Assembly (NCBI GenBank): GCA_018903055.1
Contig: JAHIPW010000075.1
Span: 1-7,786 of the forward strand
Length of the DNA: 7,786 nt
Direction: 5' to 3'
Source: a bacterium
Lineage (GTDB): Bacteria > UBP18 > UBA7526
Shown here: in pieces, positions 1 through 7,778 of the stretch
How positions within the stretch are numbered: position 1 is the first letter of the stretch
Layout: each line of letters begins with the position of its first letter
Program-made: the position numbers and the translations under genes
The notes under the pieces: model-generated
Database searches by the model: none
The model's input: only the letters and a program-made list of their open reading frames with translations
Told to the model about the DNA's origin: nothing

Positions 1-888
1 CCCTCCTATCCCTACAAGTATACCGCTCACATATTTAAGGATGCCGATATCTCCTTTGCGAACCTGGAATCTCCCCTATCCACAAAGGGAGAACCGAACC
101 CGAATAAGGAATATACCTTCCGAGCAAACCCCAAGGTCGCCGAAGGATTAAAGGATGCGGGATTCGACGTCCTATCCTTGGCCAATAATCACATCCTGGA
201 CTATGGAGGAGAAGCCCTTTTTGAGACCATAGAAGTCTTAGATAGCAAAATGATCTTCCACATCGGGGCAGGAAAGAATATTCAAGAGGCAAGGGAACCG
301 ATCATTCTCAAAGTAAAGAATAAAAAATTTGGATTCCTTGCCTATTCCAATACCTTCCCTGAAGAATTCTGGGCGAAAGAAGAAAAAGCAGGAACTGCCT
401 ATGGTAAATTTTCAAGCGTAAAAGAGGATGTCAAAGAACTAAAAGAAAAGGTAGATTTTCTAATTATTTCCTTCCACTGGGGAGATGAAGAGCAGGTCTC
501 TCCTCAGGAGTATCAAAGGAATTTAGCCCATCTGGCCATCGATAATGGGGCAGACATTATCTTAGGCCATCATACTCATATGCTAAGTGGTATAGAGACC
601 TATAAGAACGGGGTAATTATCTATTCTTTGGGAAACTTTGCCTTCGGCTCCTATAGCGAGAAAGCAAAAGAATCGGCAATCTTCAGGTTTTATTTTTCAA
701 AAGATAGGTTACAAAAATTAGAGATTATTCCTATTTCGGTCTATAACAAAGAGGTTAGGTTCCAACCCCAAATCCTTAAAGATAGAGAAGCAGAAAGAGT
801 CCTGGAAAGAATCCAGGAATTATCAAAAGAATTCAATACCAAGATTAAGGTAGAAAACTCCAAAGGAATAATTACCTTTTCGGAGTGA
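1..888 (+). CDS. CapA-family (PGA_cap) metallophosphatase-like protein, 5'-truncated by window edge
   Basis: The frame is open from base 1, so this is the C-terminal 295 residues of a longer protein; the family usually runs to about 350-400 residues. Apparent internal starts (for example TTG at 178) fall inside conserved sequence and are not real starts. Visible family motifs, numbered from base 1, are Asn21-Leu22-Glu23 followed by a Pro-Leu-Ser segment, SLANNHILDYG at about 59-69, HWG at 159-161, GHHTH at 189-193 and SLGNF at 209-213. These match the calcineurin-like metal-site motifs of CapA/PgsA-type proteins (PF09587), named for their role in poly-gamma-glutamate capsule synthesis. Members are usually membrane-anchored or exported, but the N-terminus that would show this is missing. 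Many homologues lie outside capsule loci and their substrate is unknown. No capsule genes are visible here, so the capsule role is not supported by context. The gene ends at TGA 886-888 and converges on gyrA with only 38 bases between. Confidence 0.9.
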   Translation, partial: PSYPYKYTAHIFKDADISFANLESPLSTKGEPNPNKEYTFRANPKVAEGLKDAGFDVLSLANNHILDYGGEALFETIEVLDSKMIFHIGAGKNIQEAREPIILKVKNKKFGFLAYSNTFPEEFWAKEEKAGTAYGKFSSVKEDVKELKEKVDFLIISFHWGDEEQVSPQEYQRNLAHLAIDNGADIILGHHTHMLSGIETYKNGVIIYSLGNFAFGSYSEKAKESAIFRFYFSKDRLQKLEIIPISVYNKEVRFQPQILKDREAERVLERIQELSKEFNTKIKVENSKGIITFSE

Positions 889-891
889 AAC

Positions 892-930
892 GGAGACCCC
901 GACCCTTTTCTTCCTGCTTGTCGGGGTTAC
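892..930 (-). repeat. Palindromic repeat family, copy 1 (39 bp, spans gyrA stop)
   Basis: This 39-base segment matches 1043-1081 at 36 of 39 positions. On the minus strand it begins GTAACCCCGACAAGC and ends GGGTCGGGGTCTCC. It contains the convergent-gene hairpin, and its edge supplies the TAA stop of gyrA. Two further copies (one partial) lie inside the gyrA reading frame. Confidence 0.8.
897..926. terminator. Hairpin between convergent capA-like gene and gyrA, possible bidirectional terminator
   Basis: CCCCGAC (897-903) pairs perfectly with GTCGGGG (920-926) around a 16-base loop. A further A-T pair at 896/927 extends the stem. It starts eight bases after the stop of the plus-strand gene and abuts the gyrA stop codon at 927-929, which is where a terminator shared by convergent genes would sit. 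On the plus strand it is followed by a moderately T-rich stretch (TTACTTTTGACTTTT). There is no clean T-run on the minus side. The same sequence recurs inside gyrA, so it may be a dispersed palindromic repeat that only doubles as a terminator. Confidence 0.4.
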
Positions 931-3614
931 TTTTGACTTTTGGTTCTTGGCTTTTGACTCTTGACTTTTGACTCTTGACTTTCTTTTTTGAGGGGTCTTC
1001 CCCTTTTTCTTTTTTCTATTTTCCCACTTTTCGAAGCGGAGCGGAGACCCCGACCCTTTTCTCCCCGCTTGTCGGGGCTACTTTCTTTCTTTACCTCTAC
1101 TTCTTTCTCACTTTCACGCTTTCCCACTTTCTCACTTTCCCGCTTGTCGGGGCTACTTTCTCTTTTTACTTCTGCTTCCTCCCTATCCTGGTTGTTCATC
1201 ACCCGGGCAATGGCCACCACCTTATCTTCTGGCTTAAGTCTAATGAGACGAACCCCTTGAGTATTTCTTCCCATGGACCGGATATCCTTAATCGGAGATT
1301 GGATAATCATTCCTCTTGCAGTAACAATCATCAACCCATCAGAGGTATCAACCATCTTGATTCCCACCACCGGGCCATTCCTCTTGGTGGTCTGAATATT
1401 TATTACTCCTTTACCACCCCGCGACTGGACCCGATAATTGGTATGCTTGGTCCTTTTCCCATATCCATTCTCGGTAATCGCTAATAACGTGGCCTCCTCC
1501 CTTATGACCTCCATGCCGATTACCCGATCCTCCTTACTTAGCCTAATTCCCCTTACTCCCCTTGCTCCCCTTCCCATGCCTCGCACCTGGGTTTCTCGGA
1601 ATCTTATAGCCAGTCCCACCCTGGTTCCCAAGACAACATCCTGAGAGCCATCGGTCATCTTCACCTTCATTAACTCGTCCCCCTTATCCAGACGGAGAGC
1701 AATGATCCCTCCTGCCCGAGGACGAGAATAAGCAGCCAGATTGGTCTTCTTAATTACCCCCTTCTTGGTAGCCATAATGAGGAAGTGTCTGTCATCGAAC
1801 TCCTTCACTGGTATGAAGGTGGTGACAAATTCATCCTGATCCAGTTTTAATAAGTTAACAATGGCCTTTCCCTTGGCCGCTCTTCCTGTTTGGGGAATCT
1901 TATAAACCTTCAGCCAGTGAATCCTTCCCTTATTGGTGAAGCATAAGATATACTGGTGGGTAGAAGCAATCAGGAGATGCTCTACGAAGTCCTCTTCCTT
2001 GGTCCCCATTCCCGTGACCCCTCTTCCACCCCTTCTCTGGATGCGATAGGTGGAAACGGGAATCCTCTTTATATAACCAGTATGAGAAACAGTGATGGCT
2101 ACATCCTCCTCAGCGATTAAGTCTTCTACCTGGAACTCCTCCACCGCGGCCTTGGTAATCTGAGTCCTTCTTTTATCCCCGTATTTCTTCTTAATAGCCA
2201 ATAGCTCTTCACTAATAATATCCAGGACCTTCTGGGGATCCTTCAGGATTGTTTTATACTCCTTTATTCTCTTCTCTAATTCCTTATACTCCAGATCTAT
2301 CTTCTCCCTCTCCAGTCCGGTCAACCTCTGCAGTTTCATATCCAGGATGGCCTGGGCCTGTTCCTCACTCAATTCAAAGGCCTTGATTAACTTCTCCTCA
2401 GCCTCTTCAGGTGACTTGGAGGCCCTGATTATCTTTATCGTCTTATCCAAGTTAGCGATGGCAATACGCAGACCTTCCAGGATGTGGGCCCGGAGAGTGT
2501 CCTTTCTTAATTCATACTCTATCCTTCTTACCGTCACCCTTCGTCTATGCTCAATGTAGTGGACGATTACTTGCTTAAGGTTTAAGACCCGCGGACGGTT
2601 ATTGACCAGGGCGAGCATAATTACCCCGAAGGTGGTCTGCATTTGGGTATGCTTGTATAATTGATTCAGAATAACCTGAGCGATCTCACCCCTCTTCAAT
2701 TCAATGACAACCCTCATTCCTTTCCTATCCGATTCATCCCTTAAGTCCGCTATCCCTTCAATCTTCTTGGCCCGGACTAAATTAGCGATGGACTCCACTA
2801 ACCTTGCCTTATTCACCTGGAAAGGTATCTCTTTTACTATGATAGACTCTCTTCCTCCCTTATGCTTCTCAATATCCGCCCTGGCCCTCACAGTAATATG
2901 TCCCCTTCCTGTGGTATAGGCCTCTTCTATTCCGCTCCTGCCACAGATGAGAGCCCCGGTAGGAAAGTCTGGTCCTTTAATGATGGGGATTAACTTCTCC
3001 ACTTCAATCTCTGGATCATCTATGACCGCGATTGTGCCATCCACCACCTCTTCTAAATTATGGGGAGGGATATTGGTGGCCATTCCCACCGCAATACCCG
3101 ACGAGCCATTTACCAAAAGGTTTGGAATGGCAGAGGGTAGAATATGGGGCTCTTGCAAAGAGCCATCGAAGTTGGGGCCAAAGTTTACCGTCTCCTTCTC
3201 AATATCCTTGAGTATCTCCTCAGCCAGGGATCCTAATCTAACCTCAGTATATCTCATGGCCGCTGGCGCATCACCATCTACAGAGCCGAAGTTGCCCTGA
3301 CCATCGATTAAGGGGTGTCTCAGAGAGAAGTCCTGGACCATCCTGGTCAGGGTATCGTAGACCGCGGCATCCCCGTGAGGATGGTACTTTCCCAAGACCT
3401 CTCCTACAATCCTTGCCGACTTCTTATGTGGTCTGTTATGGGTCATCCCCATCTGATGCATGGCATAGAGAATCCTTCTATGCACTGGCTTCAGTCCATC
3501 CCTTACATCCGGTAATGCCCTACCGATGATGACGCTCATGGCATAATCGATATAGGAATCCTTCATCTCATCTTCAATATAAATGGGAATAATTTTTTCC
3601 TTAATCTCTACCAT
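927..3614 (-). CDS. gyrA: DNA gyrase subunit A with long basic C-terminal tail
   Basis: GyrA forms the A2B2 gyrase with GyrB and makes and reseals the double-strand break during ATP-driven negative supercoiling. The 895-residue protein starts at ATG 3614; an in-frame TAG six bases upstream leaves no earlier start. The winged-helix breakage domain contains AAMRYTE with the catalytic Tyr at 122 (E. coli number) and the preceding Arg121. The quinolone region reads HPHGDAAVYD, with Ala83 where E. coli has Ser and with Asp87 kept. A coiled-coil tower region spans about 350-490. The beta-pinwheel domain runs from about 495 to 805 and holds the GyrA box QRRGGRG (526-532), which marks GyrA rather than ParC, and a related QSRGGKG at 730-736. 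Family similarity ends near residue 805. Residues 806-895 form a charged, repeat-encoded tail with a duplicated ESSPDKR and an AT-hook-like RGRP (871-874). The HEAT gene lies 42 bases upstream, so co-transcription is likely. Confidence 0.98.
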   Translation of the reverse strand: MVEIKEKIIPIYIEDEMKDSYIDYAMSVIIGRALPDVRDGLKPVHRRILYAMHQMGMTHNRPHKKSARIVGEVLGKYHPHGDAAVYDTLTRMVQDFSLRHPLIDGQGNFGSVDGDAPAAMRYTEVRLGSLAEEILKDIEKETVNFGPNFDGSLQEPHILPSAIPNLLVNGSSGIAVGMATNIPPHNLEEVVDGTIAVIDDPEIEVEKLIPIIKGPDFPTGALICGRSGIEEAYTTGRGHITVRARADIEKHKGGRESIIVKEIPFQVNKARLVESIANLVRAKKIEGIADLRDESDRKGMRVVIELKRGEIAQVILNQLYKHTQMQTTFGVIMLALVNNRPRVLNLKQVIVHYIEHRRRVTVRRIEYELRKDTLRAHILEGLRIAIANLDKTIKIIRASKSPEEAEEKLIKAFELSEEQAQAILDMKLQRLTGLEREKIDLEYKELEKRIKEYKTILKDPQKVLDIISEELLAIKKKYGDKRRTQITKAAVEEFQVEDLIAEEDVAITVSHTGYIKRIPVSTYRIQRRGGRGVTGMGTKEEDFVEHLLIASTHQYILCFTNKGRIHWLKVYKIPQTGRAAKGKAIVNLLKLDQDEFVTTFIPVKEFDDRHFLIMATKKGVIKKTNLAAYSRPRAGGIIALRLDKGDELMKVKMTDGSQDVVLGTRVGLAIRFRETQVRGMGRGARGVRGIRLSKEDRVIGMEVIREEATLLAITENGYGKRTKHTNYRVQSRGGKGVINIQTTKRNGPVVGIKMVDTSDGLMIVTARGMIIQSPIKDIRSMGRNTQGVRLIRLKPEDKVVAIARVMNNQDREEAEVKRESSPDKRESEKVGKRESEKEVEVKKESSPDKRGEKGRGLRSASKSGKIEKRKRGRPLKKESQESKVKSQKPRTKSQK
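939..980. repeat. Three tandem 14-bp units in the last codons of gyrA
   Basis: The units are 939-952 (TTTGGTTCTTGGCT), 953-966 and 967-980 (both TTTGACTCTTGACT). The last two are identical and the first differs at three positions. The flanking bases at 931-938 continue the TTTTGACT theme. The unit is not a multiple of three, so successive copies are read in different frames. On the minus strand they encode the Lys/Ser/Gln-rich end of GyrA. Confidence 0.85.
1043..1081 (-). repeat. Palindromic repeat family, copy 2 (39 bp, inside gyrA)
   Basis: This copy carries the same stem, CCCCGAC (1048-1054) and GTCGGGG (1071-1077). A tighter alternative stem is CCCCG (1063-1067) with CGGGG (1073-1077) around CTTGT. 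On the minus strand it encodes SSPDKR at GyrA residues 845-850 and continues into the Gly/Arg-rich segment. Confidence 0.8.
1108..1147. repeat. Tandem octamer repeat inside gyrA tail
   Basis: Successive eight-base units are TCACTTTC (1108), ACGCTTTC (1116), CCACTTTC (1124), TCACTTTC (1132) and a diverged CCGCTTGT (1140). On the minus strand they read GAAAGYGN and encode repeated Lys/Arg-Glu-Ser-Glu-Lys peptides in the GyrA tail. The eight-base period matches the octamer array at 7698-7778, though the unit sequence differs. Confidence 0.75.
1139..1161 (-). repeat. Palindromic repeat family, partial copy 3 (inside gyrA)
   Basis: This is a 23-base match to the right-hand part of copy 2 and its flank, containing CCCGCTTGTCGGGG and CTACTTTCT. 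It is read in the same frame as copy 2, so the peptide ESSPDKR occurs twice in GyrA (residues 819-825 and 844-850). Confidence 0.7.
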
Positions 3615-3622
3615 TTCCTAAT

Positions 3623-3637
3623 CCTTTCCTCCTGGGC
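3623..3637 (-). promoter_or_regulatory. gyrA leader and ribosome-binding region, shared 15-mer with gyrB
   Basis: The minus strand reads GCCCAGGAGGAAAGG. The AGGAGG core (3628-3633) lies 13 bases from the ATG, which is longer than usual; a second weak purine run (TAGGAA) directly abuts the start. The same 15-mer with one change occurs upstream of gyrB at 6878-6892. Confidence 0.55.
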
Positions 3638-3656
3638 AAAAATAACATCTTCACTT

Positions 3657-4223
3657 CTATTTTGGAAGTTCTTTTTCCATTTCTTTGATCTCTTTCATCA
3701 TCTCTTCCGCTTCTTTCAAAGGAGACCCTTTTTCATAAGTGTAATCCTTACCTGTAATCTTTTTCAAGGATTGTGCGGCCTGACTGCGAGTGTAAGAATA
3801 CTTATCTTTCAAAGCCTTTTCCAAAGCGGGAACAGCTCTCCTATCGCCAATCTCTCCCAAGGCTTTTGCTGCTGCAGCCCGCATATAACTAGGACTATCA
3901 CTTTCCAGGACATTGATCAATGCCGGGGTTGCCCTTTTGTCACCAATTCTTCCCAAAGCCTTTATTATCTCAGTTCGTAAGTGATCGTTCTTACTATATT
4001 TCAAATGTTCCATTAAAGGTTCCACTGCCCTAGGATCACCAATCATTCCTAATGCCACAACAGCATCTGGTTTTTCAAAATTTTCATCACCATACTTTAG
4101 TACCTTTATTATTTTATTGATGACCACGCTCAATTCATCTTTAGTCTTGCTCCTCACTGTTTCGCTTGTAAGAAAGACTACCGCAATACTAACTACTAGT
4201 AAAATAATGAGGTATCGCTTCAT
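3657..4223 (-). CDS. Predicted exported or membrane-anchored HEAT-repeat protein
   Basis: I do not recognise a specific function. I chose ATG 4223 because a clear AGGAGG lies nine bases upstream. The in-frame ATG at 4247 has no Shine-Dalgarno, and its extra eight codons would contain the AGGAGG. The 188-residue product starts MKRYLIILLVV, with a hydrophobic core at about 5-18: a signal peptide or N-terminal anchor with no lipobox Cys. Residues about 50-139 form three HEAT/PBS-lyase-type repeats with a strict 32-residue period, marked by Ile-Gly-Asp at 61-63, 93-95 and 125-127, each followed by Arg-Ala and Pro-Leu or Pro-Ala-Leu. A degenerate fourth repeat follows to about 158. The C-terminus is a Lys/Glu-rich predicted helix. 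Such repeats form alpha-solenoid protein-binding scaffolds. The position between gyrB and gyrA suggests co-transcription with gyrA, but an exported protein is unlikely to act on gyrase directly. Confidence 0.85.
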   Translation of the reverse strand: MKRYLIILLVVSIAVVFLTSETVRSKTKDELSVVINKIIKVLKYGDENFEKPDAVVALGMIGDPRAVEPLMEHLKYSKNDHLRTEIIKALGRIGDKRATPALINVLESDSPSYMRAAAAKALGEIGDRRAVPALEKALKDKYSYTRSQAAQSLKKITGKDYTYEKGSPLKEAEEMMKEIKEMEKELPK

Positions 4224-4232
4224 TCTTCTATT

Positions 4233-4238
4233 CCTCCT
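4233..4238 (-). promoter_or_regulatory. Shine-Dalgarno that sets the HEAT-protein start
   Basis: The minus strand reads AGGAGG here, nine bases before ATG 4223. It lies inside the reading frame opened by the upstream ATG at 4247, which has only ATATGGTTTAA before it. This favours the shorter protein. Confidence 0.75.
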
Positions 4239-4278
4239 TTCCTTCATTTAAACCATATGACCATAAGACAACAGGACC

Positions 4279-4321
4279 ATCTGACATCTGATATCCGTGT
4301 CTATCCGTGTCACTATCTGCG
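4279..4321. repeat. Degenerate ATCTG/ATCCGTG repeat block A
   Basis: Successive units begin at 4279 (ATCTGAC), 4286 (ATCTGAT), 4293 (ATCCGTGTCT), 4303 (ATCCGTGTCACT) and 4315 (ATCTGCG). It lies in the gap between gyrB and the HEAT gene and is matched by block B at 4413-4450. Confidence 0.7.
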
Positions 4322-4360
4322 ATTAGCTTTTAGTTTTTAGTCTCCGAACTCCCCACCTGT

Positions 4361-4388
4361 GGCGAGGTCTCGCCCCTTTGGGGCGGAC
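4361..4388. other. Two overlapping, mutually exclusive GC-rich hairpins
   Basis: GGCGAG (4361-4366) can pair with CTCGCC (4369-4374). Alternatively CGCCCC (4371-4376) pairs with GGGGCG (4380-4385) around TTT, extended by GTC (4367-4369) with GAC (4386-4388) across a one-base bulge. The two stems share bases 4371-4374 and so cannot form together. CTCCGAACT occurs on both sides at 4342-4350 and 4399-4407. No T-run follows on the minus strand, so this is not a standard terminator for gyrB; it could be a dispersed palindrome or a leader switch. Confidence 0.6.
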
Positions 4389-4412
4389 GAACTGTAAACT
4401 CCGAACTAAACT

Positions 4413-4450
4413 ATCTGTGCTAATCTGTTATAAATCCGTGCTCATCCGTG
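4413..4450. repeat. Degenerate ATCTG/ATCCGTG repeat block B
   Basis: Units start at 4413 (ATCTGTG), 4423 (ATCTGTT), 4434 (ATCCGTG) and 4444 (ATCCGTG), a spacing of 10, 11 and 10 bases. The block ends four bases before the gyrB stop codon complement at 4454 and is in the same orientation as block A. Confidence 0.75.
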
Positions 4451-4453
4451 TTC

Positions 4454-6874
<2,421 letters not shown>

Positions 6875-6877
6875 CTA

Positions 6878-6892
6878 CCTTTCTTCCTGGGC
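6878..6892 (-). promoter_or_regulatory. gyrB leader and ribosome-binding region, shared 15-mer with gyrA
   Basis: The minus strand reads GCCCAGGAAGAAAGG, 14 of 15 identical to the gyrA leader. Its AGGAAG (6883-6888) is 14 bases from the ATG. A closer TAGGGA at 6872-6877 has more normal spacing and may be the working Shine-Dalgarno. Confidence 0.5.
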
Positions 6893-6903
6893 GTTTTAAA
6901 ATA

Positions 6904-6964
6904 ACGGTTACGAACAGTTACTAATGGTTACTAAACGGTTACTAGTGGTTACCAGTGATTAGTA
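6904..6964 (+). repeat. Tandem array of six 10-11 bp units, consensus ACGGTTACTA
   Basis: Units start at 6904 (ACGGTTACGA), 6914 (ACAGTTACTA), 6924 (ATGGTTACTAA), 6935 (ACGGTTACTA), 6945 (GTGGTTACCA) and 6955 (GTGATTAGTA). They lie just upstream of the gyrB leader. Reverse-complement units (TAGTAACCR) occur at the other end of the same gap. Confidence 0.85.
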
Positions 6965-6991
6965 TAAGGAGGTCTTTCGCTATCTGCTCAA
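6961..6991 (-). promoter_or_regulatory. Weak candidate promoter for gyrB
   Basis: On the minus strand TATACT (6961-6966) could be a -10 element and TTGAGC (6986-6991) a -35 element, but the 19-base spacer is longer than ideal. Some promoter is likely in this long gap, but this particular choice is uncertain. Confidence 0.2.
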
Positions 6992-7126
6992 GAACCTTGT
7001 TACTCACTTCGTTCGTAATAAGGGCGCCTCCGCCTTCGGCGAAGAACCTTGTTTCTTCGTTTCACTCAGAAATGAGCCAAGCAAGTTGTCTCTTTCTTCA
7101 CTAGCGTTCAGAAATAAAAGCAACCG

Positions 7127-7197
7127 TTAGTAACAGCGAAGCGTAGTAACCGATAGTAACAGTCCCGATTTTATTGGGACGTAGTAACCATTAGTCT
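7127..7197 (-). repeat. Inverted counterpart array, TAGTAACC units
   Basis: Plus-strand units TAGTAACAG (7128), TAGTAACCGA (7144), TAGTAACAG (7154), TAGTAACCAT (7182) and a partial TAGTCT (7192) are reverse complements of the ACGGTTACTA units at 6904-6964. The last units are interrupted by a 19-base palindrome at 7162-7180 and run into the end of the DciA gene. Confidence 0.8.
7162..7180. other. Short palindrome within the inverted array
   Basis: GTCCCGAT (7162-7169) and ATTGGGAC (7173-7180) pair around TTT, with one G-T wobble on the plus strand that becomes an A-C mismatch on the minus strand. It sits 10 bases beyond the DciA stop codon in the direction of transcription. It has no T-run, so it is at best a weak transcript-end hairpin. 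Confidence 0.5.
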
Positions 7198-7673
7198 CTC
7201 TTCTCATCCCTGATAGTTTCGTATTTTGCTTCTTTTGTAAGAAAGTTCTTTAGTATTTTCTTTATTTCAGGGTCCTCTATCTTTTCTAAACTCTCTTCTA
7301 TTTTTTTTCTCTTCTCTTTATCTAATTTTACGCTTTCTAAATCTATTGTCTTTTCTTTCTTCTCTTCTGGAAAAGATTTTTTTATTTCTCCTATCTTAAA
7401 ATAGATATCTTTAATCACCTCTTTCCCAATGCTTCTATTCAACCTTTCTATTATCCTATTCTTTAAAAAGGTAAGTTCCTGAGTCCAGGAGGAGCTCTCC
7501 ACCAGAACGGTCATCCTACCATCATAGACCTTGACGGGCTTGGTATGGAGAGCGATATTCTCCCCTACTGCATCATTCCATAAGGATAGAATGGCACACT
7601 CCTTGATTCTCTTTTCCAGCCCTAACTTACGCAGAATAGCATTCAGGATTCTTTTAATTCTCTTGGGCCTCAT
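7191..7673 (-). CDS. dciA: DciA-family (DUF721) protein, predicted replicative helicase loader
   Basis: The product has 160 residues. The N-terminal DUF721 domain (about 1-95) shows the family pattern: Leu-Trp32-Asn-Asp-Ala-Val-Gly37, His43-Thr-Lys-Pro46, Asp51-Gly52, then Val-Glu-Ser-Ser-Ser-Trp63-Thr-Gln-Glu-Leu, and Leu-Asn at 78-79. DciA interacts with DnaB and supports helicase loading in bacteria lacking DnaC/DnaI. Function is inferred from the domain and from the usual place of this gene just before gyrB near the origin. Residues 96-160 are a Lys/Glu-rich, probably helical or disordered tail, and its DNA is visibly more A/T-rich than the first half. ATG 7673 is the first possible start because TAA lies immediately upstream in frame. 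GAGG with a five-base spacer serves as ribosome-binding site. The TAA stop falls within a TAGTAACCAT-type repeat unit. Confidence 0.82.
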   Translation of the reverse strand: MRPKRIKRILNAILRKLGLEKRIKECAILSLWNDAVGENIALHTKPVKVYDGRMTVLVESSSWTQELTFLKNRIIERLNRSIGKEVIKDIYFKIGEIKKSFPEEKKEKTIDLESVKLDKEKRKKIEESLEKIEDPEIKKILKNFLTKEAKYETIRDEKRD

Positions 7674-7697
7674 TTAATCCTCGCTATCGCTCGGATA

Positions 7698-7778
7698 GTT
7701 AGCCTGTTAACCGGTTATCCTGTTAGCCGGTTAATCTGTCTAACCGGCAAACTGGTAAACTGGCCAACTGGCAAACTT
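7698..7778. repeat. Degenerate octamer array upstream of the DciA gene
   Basis: Ten consecutive units of eight bases (one of nine) read GTTAGCCT (7698), GTTAACCG, GTTATCCT, GTTAGCCG, GTTAATCT, GTCTAACCG, GCAAACTG (7747), GTAAACTG, GCCAACTG and GCAAACTT. The left half has a GTTARCCK theme and the right half a GYAAACTG theme. The array fills most of the gap before the window edge. Confidence 0.85.

Noticed and set aside
76-84. DnaA-box-like CTATCCACA
   Set aside because: It is a single 8/9 match inside CapA coding sequence with no cluster. It is expected by chance and does not mark an origin.
35-292. Minus-strand 85-codon frame over the CapA gene
   Set aside because: It overlaps the conserved CapA core in antisense and has no family character.
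975-1484. Plus-strand open frame of 169 codons opposite the gyrA 3' end
   Set aside because: It is antisense to the gyrA pinwheel and repeat tail. The product is Phe/Ser/Pro-rich, as expected from the complement of Lys/Glu-rich codons, and has no clear start context.
4224-4247. Longer HEAT protein starting at ATG 4247
   Set aside because: There is no Shine-Dalgarno before it, and the added codons contain a good AGGAGG for the ATG at 4223. Starting at 4223 also gives a normal signal-peptide N-region.
6904-7197. CRISPR array or integron-like attachment sites
   Set aside because: The units are only 10-11 bases, contiguous and degenerate, with no unique spacers and no cas or integrase genes.
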